A stretch of DNA of 64,000 bases from Dehalococcoidia bacterium (lineage in GTDB: Bacteria; Chloroflexota; Dehalococcoidia; GIF9; AB-539-J10). Shown here piece after piece: positions 16,953 to 26,342 of the stretch (positions are counted from its first letter, which is position 1; every line of letters begins with the position of its first letter). The position numbers and the translations under genes were made by a program. The notes below the pieces were generated by a model. It was not told the origin of the DNA. It saw only the letters and a program-made list of their open reading frames with translations, and did not search any database. The DNA is taken from NCBI GenBank assembly GCA_007129495.1, contig SKVJ01000007.1, positions 1-64,000 of the forward strand, given 5' to 3'.

Positions 16953-17048
16953 ATGAACACAACGGCACGAATAGTCTCCCCCGGACTCATCCTTAGCATC
17001 GTCATTATTGTGCGCACCATGCGTGCGTCTGGGAGGCTGACCGGCTAG
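16953..17048 (+). CDS. ilv leader peptide
   Basis: A 31-codon ORF, MNTTARIVSP-GLILSIVIIV-RTMRASGRLTG. Eight of the nine residues at 12-20 are Leu, Ile or Val (LIL-S-IVIIV), the three end-products of the operon behind it. This is the codon cluster expected of a ribosome-stalling attenuator. The last codons overlap a hairpin and the antiterminator strand. It ends 109 nt before ilvB. The second leader near 24.95 kb ends in the same IVRTMxAxGR motif. No strong Shine-Dalgarno sequence is visible before the ATG. Confidence 0.8.
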   Translation: MNTTARIVSPGLILSIVIIVRTMRASGRLTG

Positions 17049-17112
17049 TTCATACCGTTAGATCACGATAAAGCAGAGGGGCTCTCCCAGGCGGAGAGCC
17101 CCTCTCTTTTTT
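17010..17112 (+). promoter_or_regulatory. transcription attenuator of the ilvB operon
   Basis: Three alternative RNA structures can be drawn. (1) Early hairpin CGCAC/GTGCG (17013-17017 with 17023-17027, loop CATGC) inside the leader ORF. (2) Antiterminator: 17026-17035 pairs with 17084-17093 over 10 bp including one G-U, core CTGGGAG with CTCCCAG. (3) Terminator 17075-17112. Structures 2 and 3 use the same bases and exclude each other. A ribosome held at the Ile/Val/Leu codons would cover the 5' arm of hairpin 1 and free the antiterminator strand, so scarcity of these amino acids should turn the operon on. Confidence 0.75.
17075..17112 (+). terminator. attenuator terminator before ilvB
   Basis: Perfect 13-bp stem AGAGGGGCTCTCC (17075-17087) with GGAGAGCCCCTCT (17093-17105), loop CAGGC, followed by a C and six T. 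It ends 44 nt before the ilvB start. Confidence 0.9.
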
Positions 17113-17156
17113 GTCAGCGTCACACAAGAGCGCAGCAACGAGAAGAAAGGAGCAGC

Positions 17157-18851
17157 ATGAAAAGGACAGGCGCACAGATCCTCTGCGAATCCCTGCTGAG
17201 GGAAGGGGTTGAAGTGATCTTCGGCATTTCGGGTGGCACTGTCATTCCGCTGTATAATGCCTTCTCGGAGTACCCCCAGATTCGAAGGATTCTTGTCCGC
17301 CACGAGCAGGCTGCCGCCCATGCCGCCGCCGGCTATGCCCGGGCAATGCATAAGGCGGGAGTTTGTGTCGCAACCTCCGGACCCGGAGCTACGAACCTGG
17401 TTACCGGAATCGCTGACGCCTATATGGATTCCACTCCTCTCGTGGTAATAACGGGACAGGTTTCGACCGGACTAATAGGGAAGGACGCATTTCAAGAGTG
17501 CGATATCACCGGAATCACCTTGCCTATCATCAAACACAACTACCTGGTGCACGACGTGAACGACCTTGCGCGAATCGTCAAGGAGGCGTTCCACATCGCG
17601 CAGAGCGGCAGGCCAGGGCCGGTGCTTATCGATATTCCGAAGAATGTCCAGACGGCGATGACGGATTTCGCTTACCCGGAGACTGTCGATCTACCAGGCT
17701 ACAAACCTGTGTCGGAACCTAACCCGTCACATGTGACAAATGCAGCGGAGTTGCTCAACCAGGCTGAACGCCCGGTCATTATTGCGGGAAGGGGAGTGAT
17801 CATTTCCCAGGCTTACGAGGAACTCAGAAGTCTCGCCGAGAAGTACCAGGCACCGGTGGTTCATACGCTGCTTGGCCTCGGCTCCTTTTCTCCTCGACAT
17901 GACCTCCACTTCGGAATGCTTGGGCATCACGGTACCGTGGCTGCAAATATGGCCATCCAGGAGGCCGACCTCATTTTGGCGATAGGTACACGGTTTGGTG
18001 ACCGCGCGACCATGAGGACGCGAGACTTCGCGCGAAAGGCAGTGGTGGTACATATCGATATCGATCCAGCAGAGATCGGCAAGAACATAGTTCCCTTCGC
18101 ATCGGTTGTCGGTGATGCAAGACAGATCCTGTGCCAGCTTACTCCGCTGGTGAACAGGGTTGAGAGACCGGAGTGGCTCCTGCAGCTCCGCGAGTGGAAG
18201 TCGGAGCACCCGCTGGCGCCGGCCGCGGCACCCGGGACATTGTCCGCCCGCACTGCAATCCGCCAGGTGTGTCGCTCGGCCGATGATCGCACCACCATCG
18301 TCACGGGCGTGGGACAACATCAGATGTTCGCCGCTCAGGAGTATGCCTCGCCGAGACTGAACGGCTTCATCTCCAGCGGCGGGCTGGGAACCATGGGCTT
18401 TGAATTGCCTGCTGCGATCGGAGTTCAGATGGCCTCGCCGCAGGATGCAGTCTGGGTCGTGGCCGGGGATGGCAGTTTCCAGATGACGATGCAGGAGCTG
18501 TCCACCATTGTTCAGGAAGGACTGTCGGTGAAGATAGCTGTAATCAGCAACGGGTATCTCGGTATGGTGCGGCAGTGGCAAGACCTCTTTCAGCAGCATA
18601 ACTACGTCGATGTGGCCCTCCATGCACCCGACTTCGTGAAGCTCGCGGACGCCTACGGCATCAGCGCGGTGCGTGTTGATAACGAAGAGGATATTGGCCT
18701 CGCTCTCAGCCGTGCAACTGCCCATCCAGGCCCGTTCCTCATCGACTTCGTCGTAGACCCGGAAGAGAACGTGTACCCGATGGTCGCCCCCGGAGAGAGC
18801 CTTGACTGTATCATCGAGGTTCCGGAAAGGACACAGGCAATGGCCTCTTAG
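17157..18851 (+). CDS. ilvB: acetolactate synthase, large (catalytic) subunit
   Basis: 564 residues. It condenses two pyruvates to acetolactate or pyruvate with 2-ketobutyrate to acetohydroxybutyrate, the first shared step of Val, Leu and Ile synthesis. The thiamine-diphosphate activating Glu lies in VRHEQAAAHAAAGYAR (near residue 48), and the cofactor motif GDGSFQMT starts near 438 with the closing N near 464. FAD-binding and central domains are of normal length. ATG with AAAGGAG upstream. First gene of the seven-gene operon behind the attenuator. Confidence 0.96.
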   Translation: MKRTGAQILCESLLREGVEVIFGISGGTVIPLYNAFSEYPQIRRILVRHEQAAAHAAAGYARAMHKAGVCVATSGPGATNLVTGIADAYMDSTPLVVITGQVSTGLIGKDAFQECDITGITLPIIKHNYLVHDVNDLARIVKEAFHIAQSGRPGPVLIDIPKNVQTAMTDFAYPETVDLPGYKPVSEPNPSHVTNAAELLNQAERPVIIAGRGVIISQAYEELRSLAEKYQAPVVHTLLGLGSFSPRHDLHFGMLGHHGTVAANMAIQEADLILAIGTRFGDRATMRTRDFARKAVVVHIDIDPAEIGKNIVPFASVVGDARQILCQLTPLVNRVERPEWLLQLREWKSEHPLAPAAAPGTLSARTAIRQVCRSADDRTTIVTGVGQHQMFAAQEYASPRLNGFISSGGLGTMGFELPAAIGVQMASPQDAVWVVAGDGSFQMTMQELSTIVQEGLSVKIAVISNGYLGMVRQWQDLFQQHNYVDVALHAPDFVKLADAYGISAVRVDNEEDIGLALSRATAHPGPFLIDFVVDPEENVYPMVAPGESLDCIIEVPERTQAMAS

Positions 18852-18861
18852 GAGCACCTCC

Positions 18862-19362
18862 ATGGAAGACAGACAACACACTCTGGTATCTCTTGTTCAG
18901 GACGAACCGGGAGTCCTGACACGAATTGCCGGGCTCTTTCGCCGCCGCGGATTCAACATTGAGAGTCTCTCAGTCGGCCACTGTGAGCGCCCCGGCCTCT
19001 CGCGCATGACTATCGTGGTCAAAGGCAACGATGCCGAAGTCGAACAGGTTACAAAACAACTCGACAAACTCATCAACGTAGTCAGCGTTACGGACATTAC
19101 ACGTCTGGATACAGTGTCGAGAGAACTTGCACTTATCAAGGTCGCCGCCGGGTCCGATGACCGCAGCGAGATAATGCAGATGGTCGACATCTACCGGGCG
19201 AAGATCGTTGATGTTGCACCTGATTCGTTGACAGTCGAAGTAACCGGCGGCGAGGACAAAATAGATTCCCTTCTGACCCTGCTTCTTCCCTTTGGCATCA
19301 CAGAGATGGCGCGTACCGGACGAACTGCCCTGACCAGGGGTGCACAGTCCAGCATCAAATAA
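18862..19362 (+). CDS. ilvN: acetolactate synthase, small (regulatory) subunit
   Basis: 166 residues. An N-terminal ACT domain ([21 protein letters not shown], residues 6-26, with FNIESLSVG) binds valine for feedback inhibition, and a second ACT-like half follows (about 80-160, [18 protein letters not shown]). Together with IlvB it forms the holoenzyme. Start ATG 18862 follows GGAGCACCTCC and is 10 nt after the ilvB stop; the frame stays open into ilvB, but that extension does not match the family. Confidence 0.95.
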   Translation: MEDRQHTLVSLVQDEPGVLTRIAGLFRRRGFNIESLSVGHCERPGLSRMTIVVKGNDAEVEQVTKQLDKLINVVSVTDITRLDTVSRELALIKVAAGSDDRSEIMQMVDIYRAKIVDVAPDSLTVEVTGGEDKIDSLLTLLLPFGITEMARTGRTALTRGAQSSIK

Positions 19363-19385
19363 GACGGAAATTGGAGGATTTCGAG

Positions 19386-20378
19386 ATGGCCAAGGTTTAC
19401 TACGACAGCGACGCGGACCTTTCACATCTTAAAGGGACACTTATCGGCATAATCGGCTATGGCAGCCAGGGACATGCGCATGCGCAGAACCTGCGGGACA
19501 GTGGATGTGAGGTAGTGGTAGCCAGCAAGCCCGGGGGCGCAGGATGGAAGGCAGCTGAGGCTGATGGCTTCGCGGTGATGAGTGTCGCAGAGGCGACGAA
19601 GAAGTCCGATGTTCTTACTCTCCTGGCCCCGGATAACCAGCATGCCGCAATATACCAAGAGTCGATCGAACCTAATCTCACCCCGGGGAAGACACTGATG
19701 TTCGCCCATGGTTTCAACATTCATTTCTTCCAGATCGTACCTCCAAGGGACGTTGACGTCAGCATGGTTGCGCCCAAGTGTCCGGGGCACATGCTCCGTG
19801 CCATCTATCTGGAAAACGCAGGCCCTCCAGCAATCATGGCGGTACACCAGGACGTGTCGGGAAAGGCGAAGGAGGTTGCGCTGGCGTACGCCAGCGGCCT
19901 CGGATGCGCGCGTGCGGGCGTCATCGAGACAACGTTTGCCGAAGAGACGGAGACGGACCTGTTCGGTGAACAGACTGTGCTCTGCGGTGGTGTGACCGCG
20001 CTGATTAAGGCAGGATTCGACACGCTCGTGGAAGCCGGCTATCAACCGGAAATCGCCTATTTCGAGTGCCTTAACGAGTTGAAACTCATAGTCGACCTCA
20101 TTTATCAGGGCGGGTTGAAGTACATGCGCTACTCGGTGAGCGATATCGCTGAGTTTGGTGACTATACGCGCGGACCACGCATCATTAACGAGTCCGTAAG
20201 GGAAGAGATGCGCAGCGTTCTCAAGGAGATTAAGGACGGGACATACGCTCTCGAATGGGTGCTCGAGAATCAGGCGGGTCGACCCCACTTCAATGCAATG
20301 AAACGAAATGAACAGCAGGAACTCATCGAAGTTGTCGGTGAGCAACTGAGAGGAATGATGCCATGGACGAAGAAGTAG
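19386..20378 (+). CDS. ilvC: ketol-acid reductoisomerase, class I
   Basis: 330 residues, the class I (short) length. It isomerises and reduces acetolactate with NADPH and Mg2+. The N-terminal Rossmann motif [10 protein letters not shown] lies near 24-33. The metal-binding knot includes [13 protein letters not shown] near 184-196 with Asp and Glu ligands, and further helices carry [12 protein letters not shown] near 225. ATG 19386 sits 8 nt after GGAGG; a TTG five codons upstream overlaps that ribosome-binding site and is rejected. leuA starts 16 nt before its end. Confidence 0.96.
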   Translation: MAKVYYDSDADLSHLKGTLIGIIGYGSQGHAHAQNLRDSGCEVVVASKPGGAGWKAAEADGFAVMSVAEATKKSDVLTLLAPDNQHAAIYQESIEPNLTPGKTLMFAHGFNIHFFQIVPPRDVDVSMVAPKCPGHMLRAIYLENAGPPAIMAVHQDVSGKAKEVALAYASGLGCARAGVIETTFAEETETDLFGEQTVLCGGVTALIKAGFDTLVEAGYQPEIAYFECLNELKLIVDLIYQGGLKYMRYSVSDIAEFGDYTRGPRIINESVREEMRSVLKEIKDGTYALEWVLENQAGRPHFNAMKRNEQQELIEVVGEQLRGMMPWTKK

Positions 20379-22006
20379 ACATTACAACCGATGAAGGTGA
20401 CCGGGCCTCATCCACATCGTATGTAGATGAGGCTGGATCAGACAGAGTGATCATATTCGACACAACACTCAGAGACGGTGAGCAGGCCGCCGGCACGAGT
20501 CTCACTCCCAGGGAGAAACTGGCTATCGCCTGCCAACTCGAAAGACTTGGGGTGGACGTTATCGAAGCCGGATTCCCGATAAGTTCGCCGGGCGACTTCG
20601 AAGCGGTACAGCTCATCGCACGAGAGGTCCGTCAGCCTGTTATATGTGGCCTGGCCCATTGCAGGCCGGCCGCAATCGATGAATCCTGGAGAGCAGTGCA
20701 GGACGCAGCACACCCGCGCATCCACGTGTTCCTTTCCGCCTCAGATATCCAACTCGCACATATGCTCAAGAAGAGCCGCCAGGAGGCTCTTGCGATGGCG
20801 CGGGAGATGGTCGCAAGAGCGAAGAGCTACACACACGACATCGAGTTCTCTCCCATGGATGCAACGCGGGCTGAACCAGGCTTTCTCTATCAATTGCTGG
20901 AGGCTGTTATCGACGCTGGTGCGGTCACAGTGAACATCGCCGATACCGTTGGCTACAGCACAGTGAACGAGTTTGGCAACCTCATACGGAGCATCGTGAA
21001 AAACGTGCCAAACATACATAAGGCCTGTCTCAGTGTGCACTGCCATGACGACCTCGGGCTCGCCGTGGCGAACAGCCTGGAAGCTGTCCGATTGGGAGCG
21101 CGTCAGGTGGAGTGCACCATTAACGGTATCGGAGAACGTGCCGGAAACGCCGCTCTTGAGGAAGTGGTGATGGCCTTGCGAACCCGGTCGGACGCATTCG
21201 GACTTAAGACTCACATCAATACAACACAACTCTACAAGACAAGCAGAATGGTAAGCGACCTCACCGGCTTTCTCGTGCAGTCGAACAAAGCAATCATTGG
21301 AGCTAACGCATTCCGGCACCAGTCCGGTATCCACCAGGACGGAATGGTCAAGGAATCCACCACGTACGAGATCATGGACCCCCGGTCAGTTGGTATTCCG
21401 GCGAGCAGTCTTGTGTTGGGCAAACTCAGCGGTCGGCACGCGTTCCGCGAACGGCTGGCTGAACTGGGATTCACTCTTGGCAATGATGCCTTGAGCCACG
21501 CTTTTGAAGCGTTCAAGGATCTCGCCGACAAGAAGCGGGAAATCGCCGACCGCGACCTCATATCACTGGTGAGCGAAGAATTGCGCCAGGAGACACAGGT
21601 CTACAAATTGGACCACGTTGATGTGTCCTGCGGCGACCACAGTCTCCATTCAGCAGCAGTGCGACTCATCGGACCGGACGGTGAGACTCTGGCCGACGCA
21701 GCGCTCGGTACTGGACCGGTCGACGCTGTATACAAGGTTATCAATCGCATAATCGGTATCCCGAACACGCTGGTCGAATTCTCTATCAATGCGAACACCG
21801 AGGGCTTCGACGCCATTGGAGAGGTGCTGATTCGCATCGAGAGCGACGGAGGGCTCTATACCGGACGCGGCGCGTCCACTGACATCGTCGTAGCCAGCGC
21901 CAAGGCCTACATGAATGCACTTAACAGGCTCATTCTCTCCCGACAACATGCAGGCGTGAAGGAGTCGACGGAAGAACCCGCATATCGTGTCCACGAGGCA
22001 TCGTAA
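20363..22006 (+). CDS. leuA: 2-isopropylmalate synthase
   Basis: 547 residues. It condenses acetyl-CoA with 2-ketoisovalerate, the committed step to leucine. The HMGL-like barrel starts at about residue 30 with [16 protein letters not shown]; metal-binding HCHDDLG near 228 and the [15 protein letters not shown] helix near 256 are intact. A LeuA dimer region (about 395-530, with [15 protein letters not shown]) would carry leucine feedback binding. The first 25 residues are an acidic extension. Citramalate synthase is an alternative, but the leuCDB context favours LeuA. Overlaps ilvC by 16 nt. Confidence 0.94.
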   Translation: MDEEVDITTDEGDRASSTSYVDEAGSDRVIIFDTTLRDGEQAAGTSLTPREKLAIACQLERLGVDVIEAGFPISSPGDFEAVQLIAREVRQPVICGLAHCRPAAIDESWRAVQDAAHPRIHVFLSASDIQLAHMLKKSRQEALAMAREMVARAKSYTHDIEFSPMDATRAEPGFLYQLLEAVIDAGAVTVNIADTVGYSTVNEFGNLIRSIVKNVPNIHKACLSVHCHDDLGLAVANSLEAVRLGARQVECTINGIGERAGNAALEEVVMALRTRSDAFGLKTHINTTQLYKTSRMVSDLTGFLVQSNKAIIGANAFRHQSGIHQDGMVKESTTYEIMDPRSVGIPASSLVLGKLSGRHAFRERLAELGFTLGNDALSHAFEAFKDLADKKREIADRDLISLVSEELRQETQVYKLDHVDVSCGDHSLHSAAVRLIGPDGETLADAALGTGPVDAVYKVINRIIGIPNTLVEFSINANTEGFDAIGEVLIRIESDGGLYTGRGASTDIVVASAKAYMNALNRLILSRQHAGVKESTEEPAYRVHEAS

Positions 22007-23298
22007 TGGCAACCATCACCGAGAAGATTCTGTCCGTACATGCCGGGCGAGACAATGTCTCGCCCGGCGACTTTGCCAATGTCGCGGTGGACATGGTGCT
22101 CGCGAATGACATCACTGGCCCATTGGCTATCAGGGAGTTCCACAAGCTTGGCGTCAAGCGGGTGTTCGACCCGGCTCGAATCGTCATGGTACCGGATCAC
22201 TTCGTCCCCAACAAAGACATTGCCTCGGCGATCCAGGCACAGGAGCTTCGCGAATTCGCGAGGGAGCAGGGCGTCGTGTATTACGAGGCCGGGAGGGCCG
22301 GAATCGAACATGTGCTGCTCCCGGAGGAGGGTCTCGTGGGGCCCGGACAGGTGGTGATCGGGGCCGATTCTCACACCTGTACCTACGGCGCAATTGGCGC
22401 ATTCGCCACGGGAATGGGTTCTACCGACATTGCGGTGGCGATGGCTACCGGTGACATCTGGATGAAGGTCCCCCCTACCATCAAGTTTGTGTTTCATGGC
22501 CGACTGAACCCGTGGGTAAGCGGTAAGGATCTCATACTTCACACAATAGGCAACATCGGTATCGATGGTGCATTGTACGCAGCGATGGAATTCCACGGGG
22601 AGGCGATCGAGAGGCTGGATATCGACGGGCGATTCACCATGGCAAATATGGCCATCGAAGCCGGCGCCAAGGCCGGTATATTCCAGGTTGACGCCATCAC
22701 ACACACGTACACAACCGCACACCCACAGCGTACGGGCACTGCCCCGTACAGGACCTACGTGACCGATTCGGACGCTGACTACTCGCAAATCATTGAATAC
22801 GAGGCTTCGGACATCGAACCACTGGTCGCATTTCCGCACCTTCCGTCAAATACGCGGCCGGTGCGCCAGGCGAACAGTGTTCCAATCGACCAAGTGGTAA
22901 TCGGCAGTTGTACGAACGGGCGACTGAACGACCTGAAAGTTGCGGCGAAACTGCTGGAAGGACATGTCGTGCATCCATCAGTGAGGTGCATCATTATTCC
23001 GGGGACGCAGCAAGTGTATACGAAGGCAATCGAAGAAGGGTTCGTGCGCATCTTCCTTGATGCGGGCGCAGTAGTCAGTACTCCAACCTGTGGACCGTGC
23101 CTGGGAGGCTACATGGGGATTCTGGCACCGGAAGAACGCTGTCTCTCGACGACAAATCGTAACTTCATAGGGCGTATGGGTAGCCCACAGTCCGAGGTGT
23201 ATCTGGCGGGACCTGCCGTAGCGGCAGCTACCGCGGTTACCGGTCGAATAACACATCCCGCTGATATCTCAGGGGGTGGAGTGGAGAAATCGATATGA
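22006..23298 (+). CDS. leuC: 3-isopropylmalate dehydratase, large subunit
   Basis: 430 residues of the aconitase superfamily. With LeuD it isomerises 2- to 3-isopropylmalate. The [4Fe-4S] cysteines are in GSCTNGR near 304 and in [10 protein letters not shown] near 364-373. [21 protein letters not shown] near 121-141 is the substrate-binding core. At this length it belongs to the shorter archaeal/HacA-like LeuC branch rather than the 470-residue E. coli form. Start ATG overlaps the leuA TAA by one base; stop overlaps leuD by 4 nt. Confidence 0.95.
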   Translation: MATITEKILSVHAGRDNVSPGDFANVAVDMVLANDITGPLAIREFHKLGVKRVFDPARIVMVPDHFVPNKDIASAIQAQELREFAREQGVVYYEAGRAGIEHVLLPEEGLVGPGQVVIGADSHTCTYGAIGAFATGMGSTDIAVAMATGDIWMKVPPTIKFVFHGRLNPWVSGKDLILHTIGNIGIDGALYAAMEFHGEAIERLDIDGRFTMANMAIEAGAKAGIFQVDAITHTYTTAHPQRTGTAPYRTYVTDSDADYSQIIEYEASDIEPLVAFPHLPSNTRPVRQANSVPIDQVVIGSCTNGRLNDLKVAAKLLEGHVVHPSVRCIIIPGTQQVYTKAIEEGFVRIFLDAGAVVSTPTCGPCLGGYMGILAPEERCLSTTNRNFIGRMGSPQSEVYLAGPAVAAATAVTGRITHPADISGGGVEKSI

Positions 23299-23801
23299 CC
23301 ATTTTGCAAGGTAGGGCACATGTCTACGGCGCCGACGTGGACACCGATGCCATTATCCCCGCGAGGTATCTCAATGTCTCAGCGCCTGACCTTCTGGCCG
23401 AACACTGTATGGAAGATATCGATCCCGGCTTCAGAAGCCGCTCTTCGACGGGGGACATGATAGTGGCGGGCACGAATTTCGGCTGCGGTTCGTCGCGGGA
23501 ACACGCGCCTATCGCCATCAAGGCAAGCGGCATATCATGCGTTATCGCCCGTAGTTTTGCGCGAATCTTCTTCCGCAATGCGATCAACATCGGTCTCCCG
23601 TTACTGGAATGCAGCGAAGCTGTTGCCTCGTGCGAAGCCGATGATATACTGAAGGTTGACCTCGCGAGTGGACGGATAACCAACACGACAAAAGGTCTCT
23701 CTTTTTCCGCCAGGCCGTACCCGGAGTTCATGATGGGCATCATCAATTCCGGAGGTCTGATAGCCCACACCGTGCGCAGACTGGAGGGGATTAAAACATG
23801 A
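23295..23801 (+). CDS. leuD: 3-isopropylmalate dehydratase, small subunit
   Basis: 168 residues, typical of the short LeuD paired with HacA-like Leu[13 protein letters not shown] (residues 16-27) and [14 protein letters not shown] (about 58-71) form the swivelling-domain active site. It binds the LeuC iron-sulfur subunit in the cytoplasm. ATGA overlaps with both the leuC stop and the leuB start, so leuC, leuD and leuB are translationally coupled. Confidence 0.95.
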   Translation: MTILQGRAHVYGADVDTDAIIPARYLNVSAPDLLAEHCMEDIDPGFRSRSSTGDMIVAGTNFGCGSSREHAPIAIKASGISCVIARSFARIFFRNAINIGLPLLECSEAVASCEADDILKVDLASGRITNTTKGLSFSARPYPEFMMGIINSGGLIAHTVRRLEGIKT

Positions 23802-24895
23802 GCCACAGGATTGCAGTACTCCGTGGAGACGGGATTGGACCCGAGGTAACGGACCAGTCACTTAAGGCTCTGGTCACGGTCGCTGAACAATTCGGCCACG
23901 ACCTTGAGTTTGAGGAAGGTCTGGTAGGGGGAGCCGCAATCGATGCACATGGCATTCCCATGACTGAGGAGACACTGGCAATGTGCCAGAGTTCAGATGC
24001 AATCCTGTTTGGAGCTGTTGGGGGGCCGAAGTGGGACGACGCCGGAGTCGACCTGCGACCGGAGCAGGCTCTGTTTCGCCTCCGCAAGACACTCAACCTT
24101 TTTGCGAACCTGAGGCCGGTTACGTCTTATCAGATGCTCGTCGACAAAAGTCCACTGCGTCCCGAGGTCGTGCGGGGTGCGGACATCATGTTTGTAAGAG
24201 AACTCACCGGTGGACTTTACTTCGGTCAGCCTAAGAAACGGTGGGAGACTGTCGAAGGCAGACGAGCAGTTGATTCCGAGGACTACTCGGAAAACGAGAT
24301 AGCCAGGGTAGTGCGCGTGGCATGTGAGTTAGCCAGGAAACGACGCGGTAAAGTCGTATCGGTTGACAAATTCAACGCCCTCATCTCCTCGCGTCTCTGG
24401 CGTCAAGTGGCGACCGAGGTTGGTGCCGAGTATTCCGATATTGAGTTGTCCCACATGCTGGCAGATACTTTCTCAATGCAGCTTATTGCGCAGCCCACTC
24501 AATTCGACGTAGTCGTCACAACTAATATGTTCGGCGATATCTTCACCGATGAGGCCGCCGTGATCGCAGGATCAATGGGACTGCTTCCCTCCGCCAGTCT
24601 GTCAGGTCTGCCAACAGGGAAGACGCTCGGGATGTATGAACCAATCCATGGTTCCGCACCGGACATCGCAGGACAAGGTGTCGCCAATCCCATCGCAGCA
24701 ATCCTTAGTGCGGCTATGCTGCTCAGATACTCACTTGGCATGGAGACCGAAGCCCTGGCCCTCGAGTCTGCTGTTATGTCCGTGCTCGAGGAGGGATATC
24801 GGACGGCGGATATCTACTCAGAGGGGACGAAACGGACCACGACTGAGGAGATGGGAGACCTCATTGTGTCGAAAGTTCAAGCGAAAAAGGGTTGA
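23798..24895 (+). CDS. leuB: 3-isopropylmalate dehydrogenase
   Basis: 365 residues of the beta-decarboxylating dehydrogenase family. It oxidises 3-isopropylmalate with NAD+. GDGIGPEV near residues 9-16; [11 protein letters not shown] near 71-81; [10 protein letters not shown] near 133-142; metal-binding Asp in [24 protein letters not shown] near 243-266; NAD-binding [15 protein letters not shown] near 284-298. Last gene of the operon; its TGA stop is contained in the -35 box of the ilvE leader promoter. ilvD, also needed for the pathway, is not in the window. Confidence 0.96.
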   Translation: MSHRIAVLRGDGIGPEVTDQSLKALVTVAEQFGHDLEFEEGLVGGAAIDAHGIPMTEETLAMCQSSDAILFGAVGGPKWDDAGVDLRPEQALFRLRKTLNLFANLRPVTSYQMLVDKSPLRPEVVRGADIMFVRELTGGLYFGQPKKRWETVEGRRAVDSEDYSENEIARVVRVACELARKRRGKVVSVDKFNALISSRLWRQVATEVGAEYSDIELSHMLADTFSMQLIAQPTQFDVVVTTNMFGDIFTDEAAVIAGSMGLLPSASLSGLPTGKTLGMYEPIHGSAPDIAGQGVANPIAAILSAAMLLRYSLGMETEALALESAVMSVLEEGYRTADIYSEGTKRTTTEEMGDLIVSKVQAKKG

Positions 24896-24920
24896 CACCA
24901 TAGGGTGGTGTTCTTACAAT
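24892..24920 (+). promoter_or_regulatory. promoter of the ilvE leader
   Basis: Near-consensus TTGACA (24892-24897), 17-nt spacer, TACAAT (24915-24920). The leuB TGA stop lies inside the -35. Transcription would begin about 22 nt before the leader ATG at 24950. Confidence 0.8.
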
Positions 24921-24949
24921 GTACCGTCTCTGTTTGGCAGGTTGAGTTA

Positions 24950-25048
24950 ATGAAGGCTCCAGCCGCTGTAATGATTGTGGTCGTAGCAGTTATGCTTATC
25001 GTGCGCACCATGAGTGCGCACGGGAGGATTCTTCGACCGTCAGATTAG
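24950..25048 (+). CDS. ilvE leader peptide
   Basis: A 32-codon ORF, MKAPAA-VMIVVVAVMLIV-RTMSAHGRILRPSD. Nine of the twelve residues at 7-18 are Val, Ile or Leu, mostly Val. Its tail repeats the IVRTMxAxGR motif of the ilvB leader. Placed between a strong promoter and a terminator hairpin ahead of ilvE, it has all the parts of a translation-controlled attenuator. Confidence 0.8.
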   Translation: MKAPAAVMIVVVAVMLIVRTMSAHGRILRPSD

Positions 25049-25113
25049 GCAGAGACAGCAACTCAGAACAGGAAACGAAGAAGAAGCCTCCCAAGGGAGG
25101 CTTCTTCCTATTT
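25001..25113 (+). promoter_or_regulatory. transcription attenuator of ilvE
   Basis: Hairpin 1: perfect 8-bp GTGCGCAC/GTGCGCAC (25001-25008 with 25014-25021, loop CATGA) within the leader ORF. Antiterminator: GGGAGG (25022-25027) pairs with CCTCCC (25087-25092), and TTCTTCG (25029-25035) pairs with CGAAGAA (25076-25082). Terminator: 25080-25107. The antiterminator and terminator share CCTCCC. The order of parts and the key sequences are the same as in the ilvB attenuator. Confidence 0.75.
25080..25113 (+). terminator. attenuator terminator before ilvE
   Basis: GAAGAAGCCTCCC (25080-25092) pairs with GGGAGGCTTCTTC (25095-25107); with a CAAG tetraloop this is 12 bp. The following tract is CTATTT, a weak run of T compared with the ilvB terminator, so termination may be less complete. 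Confidence 0.75.
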
Positions 25114-25239
25114 CGCTCATGTGTTCGGATAAGGATTGTCAGGAAGGCCATGCAGGATTTGTGGGGACTCTACCCGCCAATTCGCCGGGTTTGTAGACCA
25201 GGGATTGACTGATTGAGTACACAGAGGAGGTACGAAGCA

Positions 25240-26157
25240 TTGGAACCGTATGCCTTTTTCCAGGGAGAATACATGCCCCTCAAGGATGCCAAGATCGGCA
25301 TACTTACACAGGCGCTACACTACGGCACTGCGTGTTTTGGTGGAATCCGCGCGAATTGGGATGGAGAGAGCGAGCAGTTCTGCATCTTCAGGTTGAAGGA
25401 TCACTATCGGCGCCAGCTGGATGCCTGCAAGATCCTGAATATCTGTCTGCCGTATGACGAGCACGATATGGCTGAATTCACGGTAGAAACCCTGCGGCGA
25501 ACTGGATTCAGGGAGAACCTTTATTGCCGCCCACTCGCATACAAGTCCTCGGAAGCAATCGGCGTCAAACTGCACGACCTTGAAGACGATTTCTTCGTGA
25601 TTGTGACTCCTCTTCCTCCTTATCTCGGCACGGGAGGTATCAGGTGCTGCACCTCGTCGTGGCGACGCGTGAGCGACAGTCAGATTTCACCCCGCGGAAA
25701 GATTACAGGCATCTATGTGAATAGCGCACTCGCCAAGACCGATGCCAACCGGTCCGGATTCGATGAGGCGATCATGCTGAACGAGAAGGGCCACGTCTCC
25801 GAGGGCACCGGAGAGAACATATTCGTGGTCATCAAAGGCCAACTGATCACACCACCGCCATACGATAGTATCCTGCTTGGAATCACAAGAGATACGGTGA
25901 TGCAGCTTGCCAAGAACGAACTTGGCCTGACGACGGTTGAGAGAAGCATCGATCGAAGCGAACTCTACGTAGCGGACGAAGCATTCTTCACCGGCACCGC
26001 AACTAACGTGGCTGCTATTGTCTCGGTCGACCAGCGGCCAATCGGCACCGGAGACACTGGCCCTATCACTGCGAGGTTGCAGGACCTGTTCTCTCAGGTC
26101 GCGCTTGGAAGAAATCCGGATTACTCCGAATGGTACACGATAGTCAAGTACGACTAG
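25240..26157 (+). CDS. ilvE: branched-chain-amino-acid aminotransferase
   Basis: 305 residues of fold-type IV PLP transaminases. It makes Val, Leu and Ile from their 2-keto acids using glutamate. LHYGTACFGGIRA near residues 27-39 is the family signature. The PLP lysine should be the Lys in GKITGIYVNSALAKTDANRSGFDEAIMLN (about 156-185), and GEGTGEN-type SEGTGENIFVV follows near 190. TTG 25240 is preferred because AGAGGAGG ends 9 nt before it; an in-frame TTG nine codons upstream overlaps the ribosome-binding site. Its own attenuated promoter separates it from leuB. Confidence 0.94.
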   Translation: MEPYAFFQGEYMPLKDAKIGILTQALHYGTACFGGIRANWDGESEQFCIFRLKDHYRRQLDACKILNICLPYDEHDMAEFTVETLRRTGFRENLYCRPLAYKSSEAIGVKLHDLEDDFFVIVTPLPPYLGTGGIRCCTSSWRRVSDSQISPRGKITGIYVNSALAKTDANRSGFDEAIMLNEKGHVSEGTGENIFVVIKGQLITPPPYDSILLGITRDTVMQLAKNELGLTTVERSIDRSELYVADEAFFTGTATNVAAIVSVDQRPIGTGDTGPITARLQDLFSQVALGRNPDYSEWYTIVKYD

Positions 26158-26342
26158 TTGTCTTTGCAATAACACTGGACGGGAAGCTGGCGACGCAATA
26201 GACACTGGTGGGAATGGCATACCACCGATTGTGAGCGAGAATGGCCTGTCTGGCTCAGTATCCGAATTGGTGGGGGACTGAGAGCGCCTTCTTGTCCAGG
26301 CTATGAACAATGGTATGGGAACGAATTGCTGGCACGTAGGCC

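Noticed and set aside
17727-18881. 384-codon frame antisense to ilvB
   Set aside because: Mirrors the codon structure of ilvB, has no family resemblance, and no promoter or ribosome-binding site.
19422-20345. 307-codon frame antisense to ilvC
   Set aside because: Shadow frame of a clearly conserved gene.
21907-22839. 310-codon frame antisense to leuC
   Set aside because: Shadow of leuC; Cys/His-rich low-complexity translation typical of antisense frames.
24898-24914. AGGGTGG resembling the T-box riboswitch core
   Set aside because: It lies between the -35 and -10 boxes and would not be transcribed; no T-box stem I or terminator in the right order.
26158-26342. Possible gene or RNA between ilvE and rpsT
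   Set aside because: No frame with a start signal, no tRNA-like cloverleaf and no conserved hairpin found by eye.
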